A stretch of 17,122 nt of DNA from Allobrachymonas sp. (GCA_018054915.1 JAGPIR010000004.1:1-17122), one strand, 5' to 3'; numbered from the stretch's first letter, positions 7,825 through 14,423 are shown. Made by a program: numbers and translations. The notes: generated by a model from the sequence alone, not told the origin.

Positions 7825-9081
7825 ATGTTCTTTGCCAATCCACACACTACACGTTGCGCCTACGACCCCGCTTTGCACAAAGTGCTTAATATGGCTGCTG
7901 GTCGAGCCAGCCGTGCGCGTCTTTCCAGTTGGAAACTGCTGTCTCCTGCGCCGACGCCAGCGTGGTCGCTGCCCGGACTGGCCAAAGCATTGGGCGTGGC
8001 GAGCGTGACGCTGAAAGATGAATCTCGGCGCTCGACTTTGGGCAGTTTCAAGGCGCTGGGTGCGCCCAATGCGCTCATCCTTTTGGCCATGCGACGTTGG
8101 CCGCAGCATGGCTGGACTGCTGAATCACTGTTTGCCGGCCGATATGCGCAGGAACTGAGGGATTGGGTTGTGATCAGCGCCACCGATGGCAACCATGGCC
8201 GTGCGCTGGCGGCTGCTGCTCAAAGTCTGGGCTGCCGTTGCGTCATTGTGCTGCATGCCGAAGTGAGTACCGAACGCGAGGCTGCTATTGCCGCCTATGG
8301 CGCCGACATTGTGCGCGTGGCAGGCGATTACGACGAATCTGTCAGAGAGGCGGAACGACTGGCGCGCGAAAACGGCTGGGATGTGGTGTCTGACACATCG
8401 TATGCCGGTTATGAAGAAGTGCCGCGAGACGTGATGCAAGGCTACGGCATCATTGCTGACGAGTTGCTGCAGGATGTGGCGTCAGATGCGGCATGCCCCT
8501 GGACGCACGTGTTCTTGCAAGGTGGAGTGGGTGGTCTGCCTGCAGGCATTGTTAGCCATTTCTGGGAACGGTTTGGCGCAACGCGCCCCACTTTCATTGT
8601 GGTAGAACCCGAGCAGGCCGACTGTTTGTATCAGAGCGCGTTGCAGGGCAGGGCTGCACGGGCCAGCGGCAATGTGGATTCGGTCATGGCAGGTCTGGCG
8701 TGTGGCGAAACCTCGCCACTGGCTTGGCGTTTTCTCTCGCCTGTCGCAGATTTCTTCGTTACCGTGGCTGATCCGTTGGCCGAAGAATCCATGCGTATAT
8801 TGGCCGAGGGTCGCCATGGCGATATTCCCGTTATTGCTGGCGAATCGGGTGTGGCCGGACTGGCTGCTTTGCGGGTCATGATGGCCAACAGCGCCTGGCG
8901 CCTGCCCGCCGGCTTGGGATCCAGTTCCCGCGTGTTGTTGATCAGCACCGAGGGTGCCACGGCGCCAAATGTATATGCCCGCATCGTAGGCGATACGGAG
9001 GAAAACGTGCTGGTTGCCCAGAATCGCTGGCTTGAAGCCCATGGCATGCCCGGACCGGGTCCTTCTTGTTTGTCTGTTTAG
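7825..9081 (+). CDS. dpaL: Diaminopropionate ammonia-lyase
   Basis: A PLP enzyme of fold type II (tryptophan-synthase beta family) that splits 2,3-diaminopropionate into pyruvate and two ammonia; cytoplasmic. The protein has 418 residues from ATG 7825, against about 400 for E. coli YgeX and Salmonella DpaL. The PLP lysine is Lys76 in LGSFKALGA. The two acid residues that accept the alpha proton of the D and L forms in E. coli (Asp120 and Asp189) correspond to Asp121 in SATDGNHG and Asp190 in VVSDTSYAGYEE. The glycine loop for PLP phosphate is QGGVGGLPAG (232-241). Near the C-terminus is GESGVAGLAAL. A TTG at 7804 would add seven residues; ATG fits better because MFFANPHTTR resembles the family's beginning. 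No ygeW/ygeY purine-pathway neighbours are present, unlike in E. coli. Confidence 0.9.
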   Translation: MFFANPHTTRCAYDPALHKVLNMAAGRASRARLSSWKLLSPAPTPAWSLPGLAKALGVASVTLKDESRRSTLGSFKALGAPNALILLAMRRWPQHGWTAESLFAGRYAQELRDWVVISATDGNHGRALAAAAQSLGCRCVIVLHAEVSTEREAAIAAYGADIVRVAGDYDESVREAERLARENGWDVVSDTSYAGYEEVPRDVMQGYGIIADELLQDVASDAACPWTHVFLQGGVGGLPAGIVSHFWERFGATRPTFIVVEPEQADCLYQSALQGRAARASGNVDSVMAGLACGETSPLAWRFLSPVADFFVTVADPLAEESMRILAEGRHGDIPVIAGESGVAGLAALRVMMANSAWRLPAGLGSSSRVLLISTEGATAPNVYARIVGDTEENVLVAQNRWLEAHGMPGPGPSCLSV

Positions 9082-9187
9082 GGGGGCGGTCTCTCCGCGA
9101 TGATGTATTTTGTTTTGTTAGGCCTAGCCAATGGCGAATGGATGCTTGCCTGACGTGCATTCAGCAATTGGCGCAACGCCTCCTACC

Positions 9188-9201
9188 CGTTTCGAGAAAC
9201 G
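9188..9201. promoter_or_regulatory. Inverted repeat upstream of the psiE-like gene
   Basis: CGTTTC and GAAACG arms (6 base pairs) are separated by two bases, about 86 bases before the ATG at 9287. The position and size suit a dimeric regulator. No recognisable Pho box was seen, so phosphate control cannot be claimed. The 205-base region 9082-9286 holds no other clear signal. Confidence 0.25.
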
Positions 9202-9286
9202 TCGCTGGCAGGACGGCTTTATCCGAAGGAATCTTTTACACTACTACACCATGTCCCACGCACGGGGCTATTTCAGAGGAGCCGCC

Positions 9287-9727
9287 ATGCTGTTTGAAGT
9301 CCTCAAAAAATACGAAAAATACCTGATCCAGGCCTTGATGGCCTTGATGGCGATTGTTTTGGTGCTTGGAACACTGGATCTGGCATGGTTCGTCATCAAA
9401 AGCGTCATCGAATCACCTTATTTTCTATTTGATGTCAACCTGTTGCTGGATGTTTTTGGCATGTTCATGCTGGTGCTCATTGGCATTGAATTGCTTGAAA
9501 CCATCATGAAGACCTACCTCACCCAAGGGGCGCCGCATTATGAGACGGTTCTTTCAGTGGCCATCATTGCCATTGCGCGCAAGGTGATCATCCTGGATGT
9601 CAAAAAGGTTGAAAGCCTGAGTCTCATTGGAATCGCCGCCATCATCTTGGCTCTAACGGTCGGGTATTTCATGATGAAGCGCGTCCGCAACGAAAAGAAA
9701 CAATCCGGCGCTAGCCTGGAAAACTAG
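9287..9727 (+). CDS. psiE: Phosphate-starvation-inducible PsiE family membrane protein
   Basis: A 146-residue integral inner-membrane protein with four predicted helices: about 12-37 (LIQALMALMAIVLVLGTLDLAW), 48-69 (LLLDVFGMFMLVLIGIELLE), 84-100 (VLSVAIIAIARKVIIL) and 108-126 (LIGIAAIILALTVGYFMM). The motif VLIGIELLETIMKTYL followed by IAIARKVIILD is characteristic of the PsiE family (PF06146 as I recall). The N-terminus and C-terminus are charged and probably cytoplasmic. The start is ATG 9287, set by an AGAGGA ribosome-binding site at 9275-9280. In-frame starts upstream (ATG 9251 and a GTG at 9131) lack such a site. The biochemical role of PsiE is not established. Its downstream neighbour is a fragment of a universal stress protein on the opposite strand. 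Confidence 0.85.
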   Translation: MLFEVLKKYEKYLIQALMALMAIVLVLGTLDLAWFVIKSVIESPYFLFDVNLLLDVFGMFMLVLIGIELLETIMKTYLTQGAPHYETVLSVAIIAIARKVIILDVKKVESLSLIGIAAIILALTVGYFMMKRVRNEKKQSGASLEN

Positions 9728-9774
9728 GCAAACTCTCGTTTGGGCGTTCTCTCGCAAACTCACGGGAGTGCGCA

Positions 9775-9802
9775 GTAGAAATTTTTCGAGAAGAATTTCT
9801 AC
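9775..9802. terminator. Strong A/T-rich hairpin with CGAG tetraloop
   Basis: A near-perfect 12-base-pair stem (9775-9786 with 9791-9802, one G-T wobble) closes a CGAG tetraloop. It sits between the psiE stop (9727) and the stop of the usp remnant on the opposite strand (9855). TTTTT and AAGAA lie inside the stem, and AGGTTTTTCC follows downstream. It may serve as a bidirectional terminator for the converging transcripts. Confidence 0.45.
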
Positions 9803-9854
9803 ATGAAGAAATCCAGGTTTTTCCGACAGGCAGACCCCAAAGCAGTCCTTCTTT

Positions 9855-10118
9855 TCATCGGTAAACCAATACAGGAATCTTCGAATGCGTGAGTACTTTA
9901 TGGGTTTCACTGCCCAGTAGCAGGGCCGTTACACCGCTTCTTCCGTGAGATGCCATAAAAATCAGGTCGCAGTCGTTGGATTTTGCTGCCTGGATGATCA
10001 GTTCCGCAGGATGGTTGCCAACCAACATGACCTGGTTACTGACCACGTCAGCCGCTTGAGCCATTTGTTGCGCGGTGTTCAGGATGTCCCGTGCGGCGCT
10101 GTCCAGTCGTTCACGCAC
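9855..10118 (-). pseudogene. Universal stress protein (UspA family), C-terminal fragment
   Basis: About 87 codons encode the C-terminal half of a UspA-domain protein: a helix (RERLDSAARDILNTA), then VMLVGNHPAELIIQAAKSNDCDLIFMASHGRSG and the last strand KIPVLVYR. The nucleotide-binding glycine motif is present as SHG, nine residues, then GS, but its first glycine is alanine (MASHG). The N-terminal strand and helix (ILVATDGS type, about 55 residues) are missing. Upstream of about 10118 the frame stays open to 10247, but those residues do not resemble a stress protein. They read antisense to a plus-strand restriction-enzyme motif, so the gene is cut at that point. The frame's ATG at 10247 is therefore probably fortuitous. 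A functional short protein cannot be excluded. Confidence 0.7.
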
Positions 10119-10217
10119 ATCAATCTCGACATCGAGATGGAAATCGGCACGGGCAAGACCTACTGCGACATCGTCGAGGAGTCTCTTGTAGAGCGGTGGG
10201 ATAGGTTTCCTTTTTGA
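10119..10217 (+). pseudogene. Type III restriction enzyme Res subunit, Walker A fragment
   Basis: In the plus frame the codons read INLDIEMEIGTGKTYCDI and continue to a TGA at 10215-10217. LDIEMETGTGKTY is the ATP-binding motif I of type III restriction endonuclease (Res) helicases. Here the threonine after ME is isoleucine, and the next segment (LVERWDRF) is only faintly like the usual sequence. Nothing of the remaining roughly 900 residues is present. The upstream codons belong to the stress-protein fragment on the other strand, so the similarity starts exactly where that gene breaks off. I read it as a small remnant of a restriction-modification locus. The call depends on one motif of about 17 residues, without database support. 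Confidence 0.5.
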
Positions 10218-10258
10218 ATCATTATGGGCGATCACGGAGCCAGTCAAAGGAAATCCTT

Positions 10259-10455
10259 GTGGCCGTCAATGTCAAACTATCCGAAGCCTTAGTCGAGACC
10301 GCCAAGCGTACGGCGTCATTGAGCACCGTTCGGTGTCCAAGCAAATCGAGTACTGATCTCAGATCGGCAGGATCGCCGCGGAAAACCCCGATCTGCCCTT
10401 CAGCGTCATTCGTGACATTCTGATCACTGACCAAGAAGACCCCGTAGGTGAGTAG
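10259..10455 (+). pseudogene. ParD-like type II antitoxin, frameshifted and interrupted
   Basis: A GTG start at 10259 follows an AAAGGAAA ribosome-binding site (about 10246-10253) and reads MAVNVKLSEALVETAKRTAS. Near 10317-10320 a one-base shift moves the homology to the next frame, IEHRSVSKQIEY. A TGA at 10354 stands where the family has tryptophan (EYW). The frame then continues SQIGRIAAENPDLPFSVIRD and ILITDQEDPVGE to a TAG at 10453. Joined, these pieces match the ParD-like antitoxin family (PF11903 as I recall), whose members carry RS-x-x-x-QxEYW-x-x-IG and an AEENP-like stretch. In working systems such a protein neutralises a RelE/ParE-type toxin. No toxin gene is seen here. At least two lesions make a working antitoxin unlikely. 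Confidence 0.6.
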
Positions 10456-10492
10456 CTGACTGGGATATCCGCTTCGGTAGACGCGACCCCGT

Positions 10493-11401
10493 TCACTCAG
10501 ACCCTACTTTGAATGCCTGGATTTCGCGGGCCAGCCAGTTGCGCAACGCCATGACCTTTTGATGGTCGCGCTCACCAATTCTGTAGACGAAGTCATACCC
10601 CCGCTCGGCTTTCAGGCGTAGCTCAGGAAATGGCGCTACCAGCCGACAGGCTGCAATGTCATCGGCCACCAAGGTGTTGCGGCCCAGCGCCACACCTTCC
10701 CCCCGGATCGACGCCTCCACCGCCATAGAGCCGTGGCTGTAACTCGGCCCGCGAGTTGGGCGTTTTTTGCCCAAACCCGCCAGCGCGAACCACTGCTCCC
10801 AGTTGGCCATCATCCCGACCTCGTGCAGCAGGTTTGTGTTCAGCAACTGGACCGGTTGTTCCAATCCACCACATGCAGCCAGGTAATCTGGGCTGCACAC
10901 CGGCGTGACCGTCTCTTCCAGAATGCGCTCCGCCATGGCATTTGGGTATCGACCAAAGCCGTAGCGAATGGCGGTGTCCACATGTCCCTGGCGCAGATCG
11001 ACGTTCACGTCGGTCACATCCATGAGCACGTCGAAGGGCTGACACGCTGCGCGCAATCCTGACAAACGGGGTGCCAGCCACTTGCTGGCAAACGACACGC
11101 TGGTGCTAACCGTCAGCCGTTTATCAGTGTCATCGCCGCGCAGGCGCTGCGCTTTGCTGGCCAACTCACCCAGCAACCGCGCCACCACTGCATGGAACTC
11201 CGCCCCTGCTGCGGTGAGCACGATGCGGCGCGTCAGCCGCAGAAATAGCGGAGTACCCAGATCGTCTTCCAGCGTCCGGATGTGACGGCTGATGGCGCCG
11301 TGAGTGAGATGCAGCTCTTCGGCTGCCCGCGTCATGCTGAGGAGACGAGCCGCAGCTTCGAAGGCGCGTAGGGTTTGCAGGGGTGGCAGGCGATCGAACA
11401 T
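10493..11401 (-). CDS. LysR family transcriptional regulator (GcvA-like)
   Basis: A DNA-binding regulator of 302 residues from ATG 11401. The N-terminal winged helix-turn-helix is LRAFEAAARLLSMTRAAEEL followed by HLTHGAISRHIRTLEDDLGTPLF (about 12-55). The effector-binding domain follows from about residue 85 (RLTVSTSVSFASKWLAPRL) with the DVRYGxG-like segment TAIRYGFGRYP and CSPDYLAACGG. The pattern RLPPLQTLRAFEAAAR and the SFASKWLAPRL strand are typical of the GcvA/AmpR-like subgroup. A GTG at 11425 would add eight residues; neither start has a Shine-Dalgarno sequence. I prefer ATG because homologues usually begin close to RLPPL. It is divergent from an EamA exporter, the usual arrangement where the LysR protein controls the neighbour and itself. 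Its effector is unknown. Confidence 0.92.
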   Translation of the reverse strand: MFDRLPPLQTLRAFEAAARLLSMTRAAEELHLTHGAISRHIRTLEDDLGTPLFLRLTRRIVLTAAGAEFHAVVARLLGELASKAQRLRGDDTDKRLTVSTSVSFASKWLAPRLSGLRAACQPFDVLMDVTDVNVDLRQGHVDTAIRYGFGRYPNAMAERILEETVTPVCSPDYLAACGGLEQPVQLLNTNLLHEVGMMANWEQWFALAGLGKKRPTRGPSYSHGSMAVEASIRGEGVALGRNTLVADDIAACRLVAPFPELRLKAERGYDFVYRIGERDHQKVMALRNWLAREIQAFKVGSE

Positions 11402-11433
11402 GAGAGATGAGTGAGTGGTGCTCACGCATTATG

Positions 11434-11453
11434 TGACAACAAATCGTTTGTCA
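11434..11453. promoter_or_regulatory. Candidate LysR operator between the regulator and exporter
   Basis: Arms TGACAA (11434-11439) and TTGTCA (11448-11453) form a perfect inverted repeat with eight bases between them. It lies 33 bases upstream of the LysR ATG and 73 bases before the exporter ATG. Dyads of this kind with a T-N11-A core are typical LysR recognition sites, and the position would serve both divergent promoters. Binding is inferred. Confidence 0.5.
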
Positions 11454-11525
11454 GTTTATGGACTCAGCAGCACCATCAGCAATACCAAGCCATTCTGGCA
11501 TCTCTCCCTTGCTCAGTCTCTATCC

Positions 11526-12464
11526 ATGACCAACAGTCAGATATCGCCCAGATCCGTGACAACCACGTCCCAGACAAAAGACGGGCCGTGGGGTGGCCAC
11601 AGTACACGCCACTTTGGAGCGATGCTGTTGTTGGCCTTGATGTGGGGTTTGTCGATTCCGGTGACCAAGCTGGGCCTGCAGGACTTGCCGCCCTTGACCC
11701 TCACGGCTTTGCGCTTCGCCTTTGCGGTGCCGTTGATGCTGCTGTTCACGTTGGGGCGTCAGGCCATGCCGTTGCGTGCGTTGCCCAAAGTAGCTGCGCT
11801 GGGGTTGCTGGGTATTGGGGTGGGCCAGGTGGCGCAGACTTTCGGTGTGGCGGGCACATCGGCCTCGGTTGGCACCATCGTATCTGCCACGATTCCGCTG
11901 TTCATCGTAGTGTTTGCGGCCATGCGACTGGGGCAGCATGTCTCGCGCATTCAGGCACTTGGCCTGCTGACTGCGTTTGCTGGCATCGCGCTGGTGGCTT
12001 TGGGTGACATGGACACAGGCGCAGCAGCATCGGCCAACACCTTGTGGGGCGTGGTATGGATGCTATTGTCATCGGTGGCGGTTGCGTTCTATTACGTCTG
12101 GAGCGTAGAGCTGACGAATGCACACGGTACCGCCACAGTGGCTGCGTGGAGCACGGCCTTCGGTTTCTTGGCGTTGTTGCCCTGGGCGGGTTGGGAACTG
12201 ACGCAGGCGCCGGTTCAGCTCAGCGCGAAGGGGATCGGTGCGGCGGCTTACCTCGGTGTGTTTGTGACTGTGGCTGGTCTTTACATTTGGCTGGGTTTGC
12301 TGCGTGTGATGCCGGCTCGGGTGGCTGCCGCCGTTCAGTACCTGCAGCCCATCTTCGGTATTGCAGCAGCAGCGGTGCTACTGGGGGACCGGTTGGGTGC
12401 TGCATTCGTGATGGGCTCGGTGCTGGTGCTGGCAGGATTGGGCATCACGTTGTCACGGCGCTGA
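11526..12464 (+). CDS. EamA/DMT family transporter (RhaT/YdcZ-type exporter)
   Basis: An inner-membrane exporter of 312 residues from ATG 11526 with about ten predicted helices arranged as two EamA repeats. The first repeat starts at about residue 33 (LLLALMWGLSIPVTKLGL), and the second near residue 175 (LWGVVWMLLSSVAVAFYYVWSVEL). Characteristic features are PLTLTALRFAFAVPLMLL in helix 2, GTSASVGTIVSATIPLFIVVFAA in helix 4, and near the C-terminus VAAAVQYLQPIFGIAAAAVLLGDRLG. Members export amino acids, metabolites or drugs; the substrate is not readable here. The N-terminal 30 residues are polar and unusual. The frame stays open to a GTG at 11415, inside the LysR promoter region, so I use 11526, although it has no clear ribosome-binding site. 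The gene is divergent from the LysR regulator that probably controls it. Confidence 0.9.
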   Translation: MTNSQISPRSVTTTSQTKDGPWGGHSTRHFGAMLLLALMWGLSIPVTKLGLQDLPPLTLTALRFAFAVPLMLLFTLGRQAMPLRALPKVAALGLLGIGVGQVAQTFGVAGTSASVGTIVSATIPLFIVVFAAMRLGQHVSRIQALGLLTAFAGIALVALGDMDTGAAASANTLWGVVWMLLSSVAVAFYYVWSVELTNAHGTATVAAWSTAFGFLALLPWAGWELTQAPVQLSAKGIGAAAYLGVFVTVAGLYIWLGLLRVMPARVAAAVQYLQPIFGIAAAAVLLGDRLGAAFVMGSVLVLAGLGITLSRR

Positions 12465-12675
12465 ATCGCTGGCGGCGCTCGAAAAGGACTATGTCGCAAT
12501 GCTGGAAGATGGTCTGCTGGCGCTGAATCAGCCGAGCTTTTCCGACATCATTGAGCAGTTCATGGCAGGTAAACAGCCGCGCCGGTTGACCCTGATCTGG
12601 TTCCAGCGCAACCCGCTGCCGGTGGATTGGGAGGAGCAACGTCAGATCGTGAGGCGCTTTGAGGAGGACGCATGA
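12463..12675 (+). CDS. 5'-truncated or very small ORF coupled to the helix-turn-helix gene
   Basis: Codons from about 12463 to a TGA at 12673-12675 look coding: SLAALEKDYVAMLEDGLLAL, then QPSFSDIIEQFMAGKQPRRL, then WFQRNPLPVDWEEQRQIVRRF. The stop overlaps the next ATG as ATGA, a hallmark of translational coupling. The reading frame meets the exporter's stop codon almost directly, with no intergenic space, so the 5' end is probably missing. Alternatively translation begins at ATG 12499 (58 residues), which has AAAAGGA 10 bases upstream. The KDYVAMLEDGLL segment is faintly like nucleotidyltransferase (AbiEii-type) proteins, but this is too short to call. The WFQRNPLPVDWE part I do not recognise. 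Confidence 0.45.
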   Translation, partial: ESLAALEKDYVAMLEDGLLALNQPSFSDIIEQFMAGKQPRRLTLIWFQRNPLPVDWEEQRQIVRRFEEDA

Positions 12676-13136
12676 GCAAGAAGCACCGGGGCCGGTTCAA
12701 AGGTGATCCGGTCACCTACCAACTGCCGAGTCCGGCGGGCGGCGTCCAGCTGGAAACCTTCGTTCCCTGGACGCTGGTGAAACGGGGCAACAAGAAGCAG
12801 GTCATCACGCCCTTGGATGCGCCGCAGGAGTTCCTGGAGGAGGCTACCCGGGAGCGGGAAGCGCGGGCGGCCGCACAGGACACCCCGTTGTTGCGGGCGC
12901 TCGGCCTGGCGTACCATTGGCAACGCCTGCTGGATGAGGGGCGGGCGACATCGGTGATAGACATCGCCGAGGCCGAAGGCGTGGACGTGAAGCAGGTGCG
13001 CCGAGTGATGCGGCTGACCCTGCTGGCCCCGGAGGTCGTGGAACGGCTGGTGGGTGCGCCCGACGCCGTGCTGGAGAAAGTGATGCGCCGCCCCTGGCCC
13101 CCCTCATGGGAGAACCAACGAAGAATGCAGCTGTAG
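12672..13136 (+). CDS. Helix-turn-helix protein of accessory-element type (recombinase-associated)
   Basis: A soluble protein of 154 residues. The N-terminal part (GRFKGDPVTYQLPSPAGGVQ, then KRGNKKQVITPLDAPQEFLE) is not a fold I recognise. Residues about 75-130 (LLRALGLAYHWQRLLDEGRA, then SVIDIAEAEGVDVKQVRRVM and LLAPEVVERLVG) resemble the ParB/KorB-like helix-turn-helix found at the C-terminus of phage and integrative-element serine recombinases, and in small proteins next to them. The helix-turn-helix core is about 94-115. It is rich in basic residues, as expected for DNA binding. ATG 12672 overlaps the upstream stop. No recombinase catalytic domain is present in the window, so it may be an orphan from a degraded mobile element. 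Base composition here is more GC-rich than in genes further left. Confidence 0.65.
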   Translation: MSKKHRGRFKGDPVTYQLPSPAGGVQLETFVPWTLVKRGNKKQVITPLDAPQEFLEEATREREARAAAQDTPLLRALGLAYHWQRLLDEGRATSVIDIAEAEGVDVKQVRRVMRLTLLAPEVVERLVGAPDAVLEKVMRRPWPPSWENQRRMQL

Positions 13137-13307
13137 ACGGACGAGGGCACCAAGGCTAGAATGCAAGCTCGGTGCCCACCTTACTTGCACACGAGTAAAA
13201 ACAGGCCTTGCTTTTCTGTCATTGAAAACCCTTCTTTGGGCCTCGTCGTCGGGGACTTAAACGTGTGCGCCTGACCCGATTTGGCGTGGCGATAGGAAAG
13301 GTTGACC

Positions 13308-13619
13308 ATGACAATCAAGGAACTGGCGTTCTCCGCGCAGCAACATCTTCAGGTCAGCACCGGCACACAGATCAAGCGTGCCCATATCTATGAGCTGATG
13401 GCCGCAGCGTTCGGCTTTGGTTCTTACGCAGCACTCTGCACAGACGCTGTTTTCACCAAACATTCGCTGACCAACTGGCGCTCGAAGAACTACGGCGATC
13501 ACATCAGACGGCGTTGTATCGAAATCGGATATCAAGCCGATACAGCCGTAACGGTAAAAGAGACTGAGTTCCGATTCAACCCCCGCCATCACAACCTCAA
13601 CTTGGCTTTGTTTAAGTAA
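13308..13619 (+). CDS. Hypothetical protein resembling the N-terminus of a larger accessory-element family
   Basis: A 103-residue protein starting at ATG 13308, set by an AGGAAAGG ribosome-binding site (13294-13301). The first 50 residues (TIKELAFSAQQHLQ, then KRAHIYELMAAAFGFGSYAA) are a pattern I associate with the opening module of longer proteins on integrative elements, where an ELLAA-FG-SYAAL helix pair recurs. Residues 60-80 (IRRRCIEIGYQADTAVTV) fit the same module. After that the sequence turns to KETEFRFNPRHHNLNLALFK, which looks unlike the expected continuation, and a stop follows. It may be a truncated copy with a scrambled tail. No function is assigned. The 171 bases upstream contain no gene and no clear signal. 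Confidence 0.55.
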   Translation: MTIKELAFSAQQHLQVSTGTQIKRAHIYELMAAAFGFGSYAALCTDAVFTKHSLTNWRSKNYGDHIRRRCIEIGYQADTAVTVKETEFRFNPRHHNLNLALFK

Positions 13620-13698
13620 CTCAGAGACAACCCGCTTTAATCGCGTTTGCTTCCTAAGCCCCAAATTAAATACTGTTCTCACTTGATTGGAAACCGGT

Positions 13699-14400
13699 AT
13701 GCATGAAAGCGAAAAGCGACGAAATCCGTTGAAACTCAGCTCTTTCCCCATCAAGTTTATTCTTCTTTTAAGCATGTCAGCATTTCCCATCCGGGCAGAG
13801 CTGCTTTCCCCGTCGGTCCCGCCTTCTGCGCAGCACAAACCCTTGAGCGCTGCGAATTTTTTCCGCTATCAGGTGCCCGCGGGCTGGTCAGAGACTCAGG
13901 ATCATCCTTTCGGCCTTTCCGCTGAGGAGAAGAAAGCTTTCACCGTCACATTGATCGGCCCTTGGCGCGGGGAAATTCCTGTGCGGATTTCCGCCACCTA
14001 CTACGCGCAGGGCAACCTGCTATACAAATCAGTCGAGCAGTACCTGCGGATTTTCTCTCCGGTTTCATCTGCCGTCACCCAGGAAACTGATGCCAAGGGC
14101 CCAGTCAAATCAATAACCGTTTCGGGCAAAGAGGCTACGCTGTTTGAACGTGAGCGTAAGGAATTCGTGCCCATGCATCGCCAGATCGACCCTAACGACT
14201 CACCGCTCAGAGATGACCCCAAGGTTTACGAACGTAGGGGAGAAATGATGGCGCGTGCTGTTCCGGTACGGGAGCGCTTCGTGGTAATCCCTGGCAAGGC
14301 CGGTTTTTATGCGTTGCGCTATTCTGCCGAAACCAAAGAATTCCAGGAATTTTTGCCGGATTTTGAAAAGCTCACGTCCACGTTCGAAATACTGGAATGA
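13699..14400 (+). CDS. Secreted protein of unknown function, first gene of the envelope cluster
   Basis: A 233-residue protein from ATG 13699; a TTG at 13687 would add four residues. The N-terminus has a basic stretch (KRRNPLK), a hydrophobic core (FILLLSMSAFPI) and a likely signal-peptidase site near residue 33 (RA before ELL), so it should reach the periplasm. The mature part begins with FRYQVPAGWSETQDHPFGLS, a pattern like PsbP/DUF1795-type lipoprotein domains. It also contains VRISATYYAQGN and ends with a GFYALRYSAETKEFQEFLPD and FEKLTSTFEIL pattern, again typical of that fold (a strand, then a helix after which the final strand closes). That assignment is by pattern only. It heads a tandem of four plus-strand genes; the next starts 23 bases after its stop. 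Confidence 0.65.
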   Translation: MHESEKRRNPLKLSSFPIKFILLLSMSAFPIRAELLSPSVPPSAQHKPLSAANFFRYQVPAGWSETQDHPFGLSAEEKKAFTVTLIGPWRGEIPVRISATYYAQGNLLYKSVEQYLRIFSPVSSAVTQETDAKGPVKSITVSGKEATLFERERKEFVPMHRQIDPNDSPLRDDPKVYERRGEMMARAVPVRERFVVIPGKAGFYALRYSAETKEFQEFLPDFEKLTSTFEILE

Positions 14401-14423
14401 AGGGCGAAAGCAGGGACTGAGTC

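Noticed and set aside
9653..9910. Minus-strand frame of 85 codons across the psiE end and hairpin
   Set aside because: Overlaps the C-terminus of an intact membrane-protein gene, and its translation shows no family similarity.
10119..10247. N-terminal extension of the stress-protein frame as a real part of that protein
   Set aside because: Its residues do not resemble any UspA domain and are better explained as antisense of the restriction-enzyme motif and the antitoxin's ribosome-binding region.
13257..13838. Minus-strand open frame of 193 codons
   Set aside because: It runs antisense through two plus-strand genes, one with a good ribosome-binding site and one with a signal peptide, and shows no family pattern.
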